This document shows, one piece after another, positions 23,752 through 33,699 of a stretch of DNA of 64,000 bases. The notes below the pieces were generated by a model that was not told the origin of the DNA, did no database searches, and worked only from the letters and a program-made list of their open reading frames with translations. The position numbers and the translations under genes are program-made. Position 1 is the stretch's first letter; each line of letters begins with the position of its first letter. Source of the DNA: Poa pratensis (Eukaryota; Streptophyta; Magnoliopsida; Poales; Poaceae); contig CAMZMU010000041.1 in NCBI GenBank assembly GCA_947311845.1, positions 131,137,840 to 131,201,839 of the forward strand, in the 5' to 3' direction.

Positions 23752-24588
23752 GGTAAATATAAGTTTTCTGGTGCTGCTGGTAGATCTTGGTTTCTAGGGA
23801 TTGTCCTTCTAATTGCTATATGGCCAATGTATATATACAACAACAAATACGATCTATTTTTAGTCACGACTAATTGTGCACAGCTGGCTCGTCATCTACT
23901 TTTAATTATGGGAAATAAAATTCCATGTATTAAGTGAGTAGTAAATACGGCCAGGCTGGCACAGCTTATCGTTCAGATTTCTAGTGAGTAATAAACACGG
24001 CCAGACTAGCACTTGACTGCTTATCCTTCAAATATCTTATTAGTGTCCATTATTCAACCCTTGAAATGACTATGCCTTATAATTCTATGAAGGCAAGCAA
24101 CAGAATATAAACAAGTTTCAAAGCCAATATGCTGCTCGCTTGCTTGGTGGAGAGTTGATGCCAACTACGAGAGAATTTCAAAATTTGCTTAAGGATGCAA
24201 TTAATATAGAACATATAATCACAGATGTTTAAAATGTACAATTGTACACGATTTTATGAACCATAACTTTGTGAAAATCCTGTGCGATGGTAGTAGCCAT
24301 TACACAAGTTGTCGCACTCACAAACGTAACTTTAAGAACCGTAACTTTAGAAACCGTATACGTTTTTGCATGATCGTGGACACCCAGACATCATTAGTCG
24401 TGTATATTTTGATTCTATCACAAACGTTTAATTAAATGCAATGGTGTGTGTTCGTAGAATCATTGCACATGTTATGAATCCACGACCATGCTGATGTATG
24501 TATGCGTACATGCTTGTTGACACACAATTTTGTAGAAGTATTCTTCTGCGATGGGTAGCGTTGATGAGGGTAGAAGGGTCGGAGTCAC
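23752..24588. repeat. 5' flank of copy B and adjoining sequence
   Basis: 23,752-24,060 aligns with the upstream flank of copy C (33,394-33,690), up to ATTCAACCCTTG, where copy C is cut by the Harbinger element. 24,061-24,588 is unrecognised AT-rich sequence ending at the target site of the solo LTR. Confidence 0.55.
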
Positions 24589-24597
24589 ATGATGTCG

Positions 24598-24720
24598 GGT
24601 GAATAGCTCCTATGCGACGTCTTTGTAGCGAATTGGCTGCAAAGCGACATCGTTCGCAATAATAGCTGTGGTGCGACATCTTTCTGTGCAGAAATAGCTC
24701 AGCCACGACATGGCCGTTAA
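24598..24720 (+). repeat. Left terminal inverted repeat of the MULE
   Basis: Pairs with 29,925-30,033 inverted. Shared blocks are AATAGCTCCTATGCGACGT, (A/C)AGCGAC(A/G)TCGTT and a CTGTGCAGAAATAGCTC-like stretch ending in CGAC(A/T)TGGCC. Confidence 0.7.
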
Positions 24721-24947
24721 TTCATTATTCCTGCGCGGTAAACCCCGTTTGACCATTACATGGATTAGTTTATTACGAGTGGGACCTCACGCGTGCTCTG
24801 TAGCGGTGGTAATAGCTCCTATGCGACATTTGCCACTGTTCGTGGGGGAACAATCTCTGCCACGCGCCGGCGTCCCTTGGAGCTCACTCCTGTCCTGTCG
24901 TCTCGGCTTCTCCGGGCTGGAGGAAATCATCCTTGCGACGGCGGTAG

Positions 24948-25546
24948 ATGGAGCAGGCGAGTCGAGCGGCGGCGCGAGAAGAGAAGCGGCAATCGGAGTC
25001 GAGCAGGCGGGCGGCGACGCAGGGCTTGCGGTCGCAATCGCAGGTAAGGGCGACGAGGGAGGGTGGAGGATGGGGTGGTGCGGGTAAGCGGTCGCAGAGG
25101 AGACTGGCGGCCCGATTCGTGACTCGGGCAGCGGCGAGGGATTCAACCTATCGTCTTTGCAAGCGATACCGGATTTCGGTGAAGCAGGTGTTGAAGCTGG
25201 CGTGGCTGCGTCACGGCTACGGCGGCAAGGGTTTTCCACTTTGCCGTCATTCGCCGCCGAGGCCGAGACAGAGGCTTGCCTCGATGCGCAACATTGCTGC
25301 GGACGACCAGAGCAGCTCGGGCCGGAGCTCATCGAGCAGGATTTCAACCCCGAGCCTGGACTTCGAAGTAGCGGTGAGCCTAGAGTATTTCAGTCTAGTT
25401 GCCGGGCTGGCGGAGGACAGATTGGTGTGCTCAGAAATTCTCTGCGAGATGAAGTTGAGTTAGAAGAAACAGTTACAGAGCCAGCTGCAACAACAGAGTC
25501 AGCTCCAGGGCCAGCGCTGGGAGCGTGTGGGGGAGTACTTTTGTGA
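24948..25546 (+). CDS. GC-rich gene-like segment in the MULE, function unknown
   Basis: An ATG at 24,948 opens MEQASRAAAREEKRQSESS and reaches a CAG|GTAAGG donor-like site at about 25,043. Further open sequence continues to 25,463 and 25,546 in two frames. Base composition jumps sharply from the AT-rich surroundings. It may be a captured 5' exon with promoter and intron, but no domain is recognised and the downstream exon is unclear. Confidence 0.25.
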
Positions 25547-25774
25547 ACTGGCCATGTAATCACCATGTCGAACACCTTGGGGGCGTGCTCTGGACATGCC
25601 GATGTTGGTATTCGCACGTTCTTGTGTTCACCATGTCTAACACTTTTGTGAAACCTTGTCAACTAGTTAGAGGATTATAAAAGATGTCATCTATAGACAA
25701 TGATTTACTTCTTTATTTACCAAGTGGTAAATAAAGTGCCATTTGTCACTATAAAAGATGTCATCTATTGAAGC

Positions 25775-25935
25775 ATTTTTTGTTTGAATATATCTAGACC
25801 TTGTTTATCAATTGGAGTTGTAAGTATATGACAAAGTAAGAACATGTGCACTGGTTTTTTCATTTTTTGATTGTTTTTGAATTTTTTATGCTTATTTTAA
25901 AATCGGTCAAACCGAAGTTTGACCAACATTTAAAC
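25775..25935 (+). repeat. Inner inverted repeat, left arm
   Basis: The stretch with TAGACCTTGTTTATCAATTG and AAGAACATGTGCACTGG is the reverse complement, with few mismatches, of 27,055-27,215. A third, direct partial copy of the right arm lies at 27,340-27,480. The arms frame the pseudogene at 26,343-26,704, as if a smaller foldback unit sat inside the MULE. Confidence 0.65.
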
Positions 25936-26342
25936 AAGTTTGAACTCATTTGAAAGTGTGCACATGAAATAAGTTTAAGACATGAACATGAACAATTTTA
26001 ATACATGAACATGAAATATATTTTGAATGTTTTTGAGTTAGTTATGCTAAACCGCAAGTGCACAAGTTTTTTTTTTAGTTTTGTTTTTTGAATATGTCAA
26101 GCCACGGCCCAAATGGTGTTTTTTTTTCTATTCTCACCGCCTCGCCACGGCCGAACGGCACGGCCCAACCAACTAAGGCCCAAACACCTCGCACGGCCCA
26201 ATACCACGGCCCAATGCCACGCGTTCTTATCCACCCATTTTTCCCCACTCACTCGCCGCTCCCATTGTCGCCGCCGCTCCCACTTGCTCGCCGCCGGCGA
26301 CCAATCCACCTCCAGCTGCAGATCCAGCACCGCGTAGCCACA

Positions 26343-26704
26343 ATGTTTAGGAGGGGGGTTCAAACTCGGGCCGCGGTGGCCATTCCGGTGGCGGTAACCG
26401 CTCCGACGAGGACGACGAAGAGTTCGTCCTTCCGGACGATTTGCCGCCGATTCCGCCGGGCGGGTGCCGCGTCACGCGCGGCGGCCGCACCGGCACCTGC
26501 AGCTTCCGCATCCTCCTCGACGTCGTGTTGCCAGCACGGAAGAGGGTGGACGACGCCGACGCTTAGCTGGCCGCTGCGGAGGAGGCGTTCAAGGCCGGCG
26601 AGGAGGGCGCCGAGCAGCGCTTTCGTGTGGCGGTGGACGCGCGGGAGGTCGCCGTGGCCGTCCTCCGCATCGTAGAGCAGGAGGACCTCGGCGTCGATCC
26701 GTAG
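26343..26704 (+). pseudogene. Unknown gene copy in the MULE, frameshift and stop
   Basis: ATG 26,343 begins MFRRG, then a G run one base short shifts the frame. In the restored reading direction the sequence shows a glycine/serine/arginine-rich start like that of the ORF at 28,828. An acidic patch and VLPDDLPPIPPGCRVTRGG follow, then a stop at 26,564-26,566, then AAAEEAFKAGEEGAEQRF to a stop at 26,702-26,704. Clear codon-like GC3 periodicity supports a former gene. The upstream 250 bp resembles the region upstream of 28,828. No domain is recognised. Confidence 0.5.
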
Positions 26705-27054
26705 ATTGACGACACCGCCGCCGCACCATCGCCGGCAACCGAAGGGCAAATTTTTTCGTTTTTATATTTTGTTATTATTAGAAGTACTATGTAAAATTGC
26801 CGTTTGTGGCCCACCCCCTAAATATGAATGAAAATGGCGCTTGTCCATTAAAAAATATTCACCAAAATGTTGTTCAAACTTGTGCACTTGTTTAAAAGAT
26901 GATGCACAAGAATTTGCACGAAAAATCCTTCACAAACTATGAATCATAAAATATTCAAAAAACATTCAAAAAACTTGTGCACTTGTTCAAAAAACATTCA
27001 CCAACCGAAGGATCCAGGCTTAGTTTTTATTTTCGTGTTTTAAACTTGTTTAAA

Positions 27055-27215
27055 TCTTGTTCAAACTTAGGTTTGACCGAATTCAAAATAATCATAAAAT
27101 ATTCAAAAAACATCAAAAAATGAAAAACCAGTGCACATGTTCTTAGTTTGTCATATTCTAACAACTCCAATTGATAAACAAGGTCTAGATACATTCAAAC
27201 AAAATATGGTTGAAT
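27055..27215 (-). repeat. Inner inverted repeat, right arm
   Basis: Inverted partner of 25,775-25,935 (CCAGTGCACATGTTCTTAG; CAATTGATAAACAAGGTCTA). The following AT-rich stretch to 27,480 contains a further direct copy of its CAAACTTAGGTTTGACCGAA end. Confidence 0.65.
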
Positions 27216-27784
27216 GTGGTGTGAAATCTCAAATCTCAAATATCAAACTATGAACTCTCATGTGTGAAGAGATGTGGTTTTGGATTTGCAACATGAAATT
27301 TTCCAAAAACTCACCAAAGATTCATTTTGAAGTGACAAAGAAGGATTCAGGCTTAGTTTTTCATTTTCATGTTTTAAACTTGTTTAAATCTTGGTCAAAC
27401 TTAGGTTTGACCGAATTTAAAATAATCATAAAATATTCAAAAAACATCAAAAAAAATGAAAAAACCAGCCCACATAGTCTTCTTATATACATAATAGATT
27501 TGTAGAACAGTTATTTGGCTGATTTAGACAAGGTCGAAAATAGCTTGCTTAGAAATGAGGTCGTTTAGCCTACCTTTGGAGCTCCTTTTTAGCACTTTTT
27601 GCATGAAGGCTCGGATTGACGACCAAGTTAGAACAAACAAGTTTATAGTTTGGAAATCATTGCAAATTGTGTTCTATCTATATAGTGTCATTCCCCATGC
27701 TCACAATTTGGGGTGTATTTTTGTTAGATGGAGGGTTGTAACTATTACCTCCTAATGGTGGTAGATTTGTCGCAAACATGGGCA

Positions 27785-27930
27785 TAGCCTAGTGGCAAGG
27801 GTTGATGCCTCCCTTTGCCCACCCAAATTCGAGTCCCCATGCTTACAATTTGGGTGTTGCATTTCCTGTTCTAGTCCAGTAGCTCAGTGGGTCGGGCATC
27901 TCACTATTATAGAAAATCTATAATAGTGAG
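27785..27930 (+). repeat. tRNA-like promoter boxes (SINE-like) and perfect hairpin
   Basis: TAGCCTAGTGG (27,785) matches the pol III A box. AATTCGAGTCC (27,826-27,836) matches the B box at tRNA-like spacing. A second A-box-like TAGCTCAGTGG begins near 27,879. This is followed by a perfect 13-bp hairpin CTCACTATTATAG/CTATAATAGTGAG with a 5-nt loop (27,900-27,930). There is no cloverleaf or anticodon arm, so it is not a tRNA gene. A tRNA-derived SINE fragment is the best reading. The hairpin may come from a separate small insertion. Confidence 0.45.
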
Positions 27931-28827
27931 TTGTCCCATCCATCGAGATATTGCACTGGGACAAAATTTTTTGAATTTTTTAAATCTTGATTTTTTGTCT
28001 TCTCAAAATTCAAATGGGCTCTAAAGGTAGGGTAAACAGCTCCATTCCTAAGCAACTGTTTTTTTCACCTTGTCTTAATCAGCCAAAACAAACTCCTAGA
28101 CTTATTTTCAATCTATATAGTGTCATTCTGAAGTCTCACTATTTTTTTGAATTAATCTTCATCTAATTTATTTTCTTTTGAATAATAATGGTTTATTTAC
28201 AAATCAAAAAAACTCAAGTTTAAAAATGAAAATGAAAAACTAAACTCAAGTTTAAAAATGAAAATGAATAATAATGGTTTATTTGTAAATCAAAAAAATC
28301 TTCATGTTTTTTTGAATTTTTTATGCTTATTTTAAATTCGGTCAATCCTAAATTTGACGAACATTATTAAAAATGTACAGAGTGCTTACTAGTCTTATCT
28401 ACACAAGCATGTAACTTTTAATATAGGCATCCTAAAAATATGAAGTAAAGTTCTAGTGAAATTCTAGATCTAGGTATTTTATTTCGAATTAAACTGATAA
28501 AGAACAAAATCTAGGAAAAAAACCCTAACTGTGCCAGATCTAGCACTTTTCTAGACCCAGTAGTTGCATTCGGCCCTTTCGCTGATTTAATTCACGGGAC
28601 GCCTTTTAACTTCGGGTTGGGCCACGACCCACGTACTAATCCCTTTCTCAGGCACGGCCAAGCCCATTTTTTCCCACCGCGTCGCGTTCCCCTCTCCTAT
28701 TTATCCACACAAGTGTGTCGTACCCTAGCTATTCTCACCCACTCCAGATCTGCGCCACTCTCGCCGTCGGCGACCAAAACCACGCAATCCAGCCCCGCCG
28801 CCGCAGATCAAGCCCCGCCGTGCGACG

Positions 28828-29410
28828 ATGATGAGGCGCGGAGGTTCTAGCTCGCGCGGCGGCCATTCTGGCGGCGGATCTGACGAGGAGGGGAAGATGA
28901 ATGGGCGGAAGCGGCCGGTGCACGCCTTTGACCCTGAACGGGCGCGTCGGGTTGCTTCCGACGGCGGTCGGAAGCGCGGCGCCCGCAACTACACCAACTA
29001 CGGGATCGCGGCGCCGCCTGCGTACGCCCGGCGCGCCGTCGACGAGTACGACCGCCAGATGGAGATGGCGGCGGCGGCGCGAGGCAGCCGCTACGAGCCG
29101 GGTGGAAGCTCCTCCGGCGCGGGGGAGCTCCGCCATTGCACGAGCACCGCAGCCGCCGCCGAAGAGGGAGGAGGAGGAGCAGCAGGGCTTGGCACCGCGC
29201 GCCGGGCGCGTCGGCCTTCTTCCGGGAGACTACGTCGACGACGGCGACCTCGACTGGGTCACCGCCGAGCTGATGGAGCGCACCAAGGACGAGCAACAAC
29301 AGCTCATCGCCCGCCGGCAGATGGAAGAGGAACTCAACGAGTTCCGCTACAGCCATGCTATCGAGGAGTCCCTCGCCGACATGCCGTGGGGCGCCTCCGA
29401 CTCCGACTGA
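28828..29410 (+). pseudogene. Gene of unknown function in the MULE, one frameshift
   Basis: ATG 28,828 opens MMRRGGSSSRGGHSGGG, related to the N-terminus at 26,343. It continues KMNGRKRPVHAFDPERAR and NYTNYGIAAPPAYARRA to about residue 95. The coding frame then shifts by one in 29,085-29,200 and reads LPGDYVDDGDLDWVTAELM and QMEEELNEFRYSHAIEESL to a TGA at 29,408. The C-terminal half is acidic and helical with a coiled-coil-like stretch. The AT-richer sequence to about 29,700 looks like a 3' UTR. No catalytic motif or known domain was recognised. Apart from the shift it is well preserved and could have been active recently. Confidence 0.5.
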
Positions 29411-29924
29411 GCGGCGCCGCCGCCTCGTCGCCACCGCACCCCTGGGGCTCACTCAAGTGAGCCCAATTTTGGATGGATCGAACTAGGGGTAGGAGCTGCG
29501 GTGACGTCCTACTCCGTGCCCTGTAATAGCATAGATATGAACTAATCCGTGCCCGTGTGGCTTTTGCTCCGACGAGCCCTGCCATTAGAACTACTCCGTG
29601 TGTAATAGTATACTTATATGCTATGTTTGTGTGCAGTTTTAATTCTGTCTGTCTATTGTTTTAATTCTTGTCTGAATCGGAGCTTTCCAATATTATCTGT
29701 TATGCTTGTCTGAATCAGAGCTCGCCGGTATTGCCGTGCTTCGTCGCCGGAGAAGAAGAAGACAGGCAGGGGAGGATGCGCGCGCAGGGGAGGAGGATAT
29801 AACGGTCGTCGTTGCTGTGTGGGTCCCATCTTATGCAAGCTGATGTGGATAAGTTGTGGTTCCCCCCGCCGGCTCCCCATAATCCTAATCCTAACTAACA
29901 GACTGCGCTTAAGGGCCAAGTCGC

Positions 29925-30033
29925 AGCAGAGCAATTTGTGCAAACAGCGATGTCGCAGCAGAGCTATACCTGCCAACGACGTCGCTGCCCATCAATTGAT
30001 GATGAAAAACGTCGCATAGGAGCTATTTACCCC
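29925..30033 (-). repeat. Right terminal inverted repeat of the MULE
   Basis: Inverted partner of 24,598-24,720. The outermost bases read GGGGTAAATAGCTCC toward the interior. Confidence 0.7.
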
Positions 30034-30037
30034 ATGA

Positions 30038-30974
30038 TGTCGGCGTTCGGGAAACGGGGATTCCCCGTGACCAGGGCGCGCTAAACCGGGCCGCCACGTC
30101 GGAATCGACGACCAAGCCGCGGAGAAACGAAGCCAACCAAAGACCCCGGGGAGTGTGCGGCGGGAACACTTTGGATCCCACCCTCTGGGGGACACCCCGG
30201 GGAGAACGCGGGCACCTCGGGAAGACAGGGACCAGCAACGTGGCGGGTGCATCCTGCGCCTCAGCCCTAGTAGGGATTGCTTTGTAGGCACGGCAGGCGC
30301 GCGCGGTTGGCGTCACCGACAAGACAGCATGCGCCGGCTGCCCAGCGCAGGCGAGACATTGACAAGACCCCACGCGCTGTCCACCCGGCGCTGGCAAGGA
30401 GCCCGGTGCGACGACCGGACGTTTGACAAGACAAGACTCGTCGTCTCTTCCGTTCCGGCGGAGCTAACGGCATGAATGACAGCATGGCGTTGCGCTGCCA
30501 CGAAGACGGCCAGCAAGCGCTACCTCGCCTTGGGCGCGACGCGTGCCACGCCTCGGTGGCACGCCTATAGTTTGGCCACCTGTGGGAACCCCTTGAACCT
30601 ATAAAAGGAGTTCCTTGGCCATGAGGGAGGGGCATCGAAGAAGAAGGCACACAACTCTAGCTCATAATCATCAACAGCTGACCACCAAGGCTCGAGGGCT
30701 GGAAGAACGAACCCCCGGGAACTACCCAGGCTTGTTCTTCCATAGCCTGCGAGAGTAGAGTAGACCTTCGAAGCACCACCTTGTAATCCACCACCATCAT
30801 AATCCAACCAGACAAGCAGGACGTAGGGTGTTACACGGCAACGCGGCTTGAACCTGGAAATTTTTTGTGTGGTTGTGTTTGAGCTCGAGGACCGATTCCG
30901 GAGCACCTCGCGCCCACTACCGAACAACTAGGGGGTGCCCAGCATTCCCGGTGTCCGCGTTTCAATACGCGACA
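30038..30974 (+). mobile_element. Solo LTR
   Basis: A 937-bp LTR starting TGTCGGCGTTCGGG and ending in ...CGCGACA. A TATA box (CTATAAAAGG, 30,599) is followed by a CT/GA-rich leader, as expected for an LTR promoter in plus orientation. The 5-bp target duplication CATGA is at 30,975-30,979. Its partner is at 24,588-24,592, now separated by the MULE. No internal retrotransposon sequence adjoins either side, so this is a solo LTR left by recombination. Internal ORFs (30,023-30,650) are not genes. Confidence 0.72.
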
Positions 30975-30979
30975 CATGA

Positions 30980-31789
30980 GGCGGTGGAGGTGATTTGGGA
31001 GAGTAGGTTTCGGGCCAGGCTCGACAATATGAAAACGGGTCAAAATCCTCATTAAAAATAGAAAAATTGTACGTTGCCCGACACCTGCTGCTGATGTAAT
31101 GGTCCACGTCGGTAACCCTCGTTAGAAACGGACAAACGAACGACACGGGCTCTGTCGCCATAGACTCTAGAGGCAGGATAACGTGGCGGGCCCTGCCATT
31201 AAAAGCAACACCGAACCTTACAAAGCACCTTAATAAAAACAAAAATTAAAACGAGATCCTTGAGATGCCCTTCGTATTCAATCTCCAGACCGTGTCGACG
31301 GCGCGCCGCCGCTGCCGCCCCTCCCTGAGCCGGCCTGACGTTGTTGGTTGCAGACGGAAAGTCGCCGAACGGGTCAAGAAGATCACATCCATCCTGGTGC
31401 CGAAGAAGAAGGATGAACATCCGATGAAACTCCACGACGATCCAAAGATCGTCACCGCCAGAAGAAGCCCTTGAAAAACACACCACTCACACAAGTTTCT
31501 CGACGTCGTCGCCGAGATGAGGTTGAAGCCGAGGATACCTTATTGAAAGAGACACCGCCGCCGCCATCAGAACGTCGCCCCAACAAACCTTGACACGAAA
31601 ACCGGAAAACGGAGCCCTCCCGTTGACGAGGGCCGAGATCCACCGCGCCTCCATGGCCCAAAGGCCACAGAGGCGGGGGAGATCAGCGGCTGCGCCGACA
31701 AGAGGCTGAGAAACCTAATCGCCTCGTACGCACCTGGGACTGGGAGCTCCCGAGTCGTACGTATCTGTTAGAGTTGTATCTCCGATTAC
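30980..31789. other. Unclassified repeat-like sequence
   Basis: GC-rich, with short open stretches on both strands around 31,260-31,700. No intact gene and no transposon ends were identified. It leads into array unit C. Confidence 0.35.
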
Positions 31790-32983
31790 ACTGTATGACT
31801 AGTGTTGTGTGAGTGTAGTTCACTGTTTCAGCCATTGGTTTTTGTGCATGCACGAGCCCTTCGAGGGAACAGTGGGTTCTCCTCTTCATCTCTCTTATTC
31901 TTCCTCGGAGAATTGGTAACACTATAACTTGTGCGTAGTTTTGAATTGGCAAGACGGGAGGGTATAGCTCCCGGCCACTTTAGTCCTCACCCGAGCTGCA
32001 ATTGTACGTGACACGCAGTAGCAGTGCATCGACATCCGATCCACTTTACAGGTGCACGTGACACGTAGTAGAACGAAGGTGCCTCGACAGGCGGTGGCAG
32101 CAGCCGGCAGGCCACCACATCACCGTGTCACTAGGGCCGGCGGTAAGGCCCGCCTCATCCGTCTCCCGTTGCCGGCCAGCTCTGATTCTCGGTTCTGTTT
32201 GACGTGCCGCCTCTGTCTTTGGACTTTGGCCATAAACTACACATGGCGCTTGCCGGGTCTGTCGCCATGTTAGTTTTTGGCGATTACAATGGGAGATGAT
32301 TTCTTTTGTCATTCGCTCTACAGTTGGCCTGATTTGCCAAAAAAAATTGAGATGCTGCAGGTGATTTTAGGAAGAGTAGTTTTGGAGCGAGCCTCCTGCT
32401 AAGCCAAGTACCACACCTTGTCGATTTTTGGGCCCAACTAAGAATAGTATATCCATCACCCAATGACCCCTGGCAGCACCACCACACAGGAAAGAGGAGC
32501 AACCATAGCGCTCCCCACTCTAGTGAGTTTAAAGGCAACAGAGATGCCTTTGTGCCCATTGAAAAATAATTCCATACTCTCGAAACAAAGTACTCCCTTT
32601 CATCTCGGTATATTAGGCATCTAATGAAAATCAGGTTATTCCATTCAAGGACACATTTAGTATTTAATTCTCTAATTTATTAGTATCATGCATGTGTGGA
32701 TTCGAGAACCTGATTGGCTGCATGTCTAGAAAGAATTGATTGTAAAGAATGCGCTGAAACTGATTGGCTGAATAAATCAAAAGGTCAAATATTTCTTGCC
32801 CACTAACATTCTACCTTGATCACAGTGATGTACGGAGTACCTTATGAGCCCTATAAACCAAGATGGAGAGAGTATTTTTCAAACCAAAGAAGCAGAAAAA
32901 CGAAGCGTATGATGTTACAACTCAGTTTTTATTCGAAGATGTTGACAGCATTATTATTCATTGCAACACTTTGCAACAATGTC
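31790..32983. repeat. Array unit C, 3' side of the peptide gene
   Basis: Counterpart of 16,990-17,636 plus 23,453-23,634. It preserves the uninterrupted LINE target (AAAGGCAACAGAGATGCC near 32,531-32,548). The 32,590-32,860 stretch is extra relative to unit B and is AT-rich, possibly a small insertion. Confidence 0.7.
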
Positions 32984-33393
32984 TCAATGTGAATTGAGGG
33001 GATGAGGGGGAGAGCAACCACGACCACAAATTTTGTGGCATTCTTCCCTTGTTTTAGCGCAGTTTTCTGGCTTTAGTTCACAACAGTAGCACAAATCATT
33101 AGGGCAGGGTGGATCCATCCTTGGGCATTGGCACAAGACGATCTTGCTGCTATTCACCTGATCCGTTGTTTGAGCTGCATGTAAATAACAGTGTGCAGTT
33201 CAACTTGATATTAGGAAAATTATACATAACTTAGTAATGCTACTCGACGGGTTGAAATTGCGTGAGATTATTAGGATAAACCAATGTCTTTACTAGAAAT
33301 TCACCAAATTGTCGTCGTTTACTTACCCTGAGAAAATATTATGATAAATGGAAGGATTAACATTGCGAGTATAGCCACCTTGCTTCTCTCCAT
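32984..33393 (-). CDS. Secreted cysteine-rich peptide, MEG/ESF1-like, copy C (intact)
   Basis: Two exons on the minus strand. Exon 1 (33,393-33,327) encodes a signal peptide beginning MERSKVAILAMLILPF and ends at G|GTAAGT. Exon 2 (33,174-32,984) starts after ATGCAG. Exons total 258 nt, 85 aa, no stops. The mature part carries LCQCPRMDPPCPNDLCYCC, then a C, then TREECHKICGRGC. That order (PPC...CYCC...EC...C) matches maize MEG1 and ESF1-type peptides: small secreted proteins of endosperm transfer cells or embryo-surrounding tissue, folded by disulfides. Ten cysteines follow the signal peptide, more than the usual eight. The short intron inside or just after the signal-peptide coding region is typical of plant cysteine-rich peptides. 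Copies A and B are damaged, so this is the likely functional member here. Expression cannot be judged. Confidence 0.82.
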
Positions 33394-33699
33394 GGTAAAT
33401 ATAAGTTTTCTGGTGCTGTTAGATCTTCGTTTCTAGGCATTGTCCTTCTAATTTCTATATGGCCAATGTATATATGCAACAACAAATACGATCTATTTTT
33501 AGTCACAACTAATTATGCAGAGCTGGCTCGTCATCTAGTAATAATTACAGGAAATAAAATTCCATATATTAAGTTACAGCCAGGCTGGCACAGCTTATCG
33601 TTCAAATTTCTAGTGAGTAGTAAATACGGCCAGTCTGGTACTTGGCAGCTTATCCTTCAAATTTCTTATTATGGTCCATTATTCAACCCTTGGATGTTA

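Larger units (their letters stand above)
24598..30033. mobile_element. Mutator-like element carrying gene-like segments (Pack-MULE type)
   Basis: The ends are inverted: GGTGAATAGCTCCTATGCGA at the left, and the same AATAGCTCCTATGCGACG reading inward from the right. Patchy inverted similarity continues for about 120 bp. The repeat ATGATGTCG (24,589-24,597 and 30,034-30,042; 8-10 bp depending on how end G bases are assigned) is a Mutator-size target duplication. No MURA transposase is visible. The inside holds GC-rich gene-like islands (24.8-25.55, 26.1-26.7 and 28.6-29.6 kb) in AT-rich filler, typical of elements mobilised in trans. The insertion site straddles the left edge of the solo LTR at 30,038. 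Confidence 0.72.

Noticed and set aside
27785..27836. A tRNA gene
   Set aside because: A and B boxes match but no cloverleaf, anticodon arm or acceptor stem can be drawn.
28847..29452. 201-aa minus-strand ORF
   Set aside because: GC-rich antisense shadow of the ORF at 28,828-29,410. Composition is arginine/proline-rich with no motif.
24598..30033. A CACTA or Harbinger identity for this element
   Set aside because: The ends are not CACTA-like, and the 8-10 bp duplication with long inverted ends fits Mutator better than 3-bp-duplication families.
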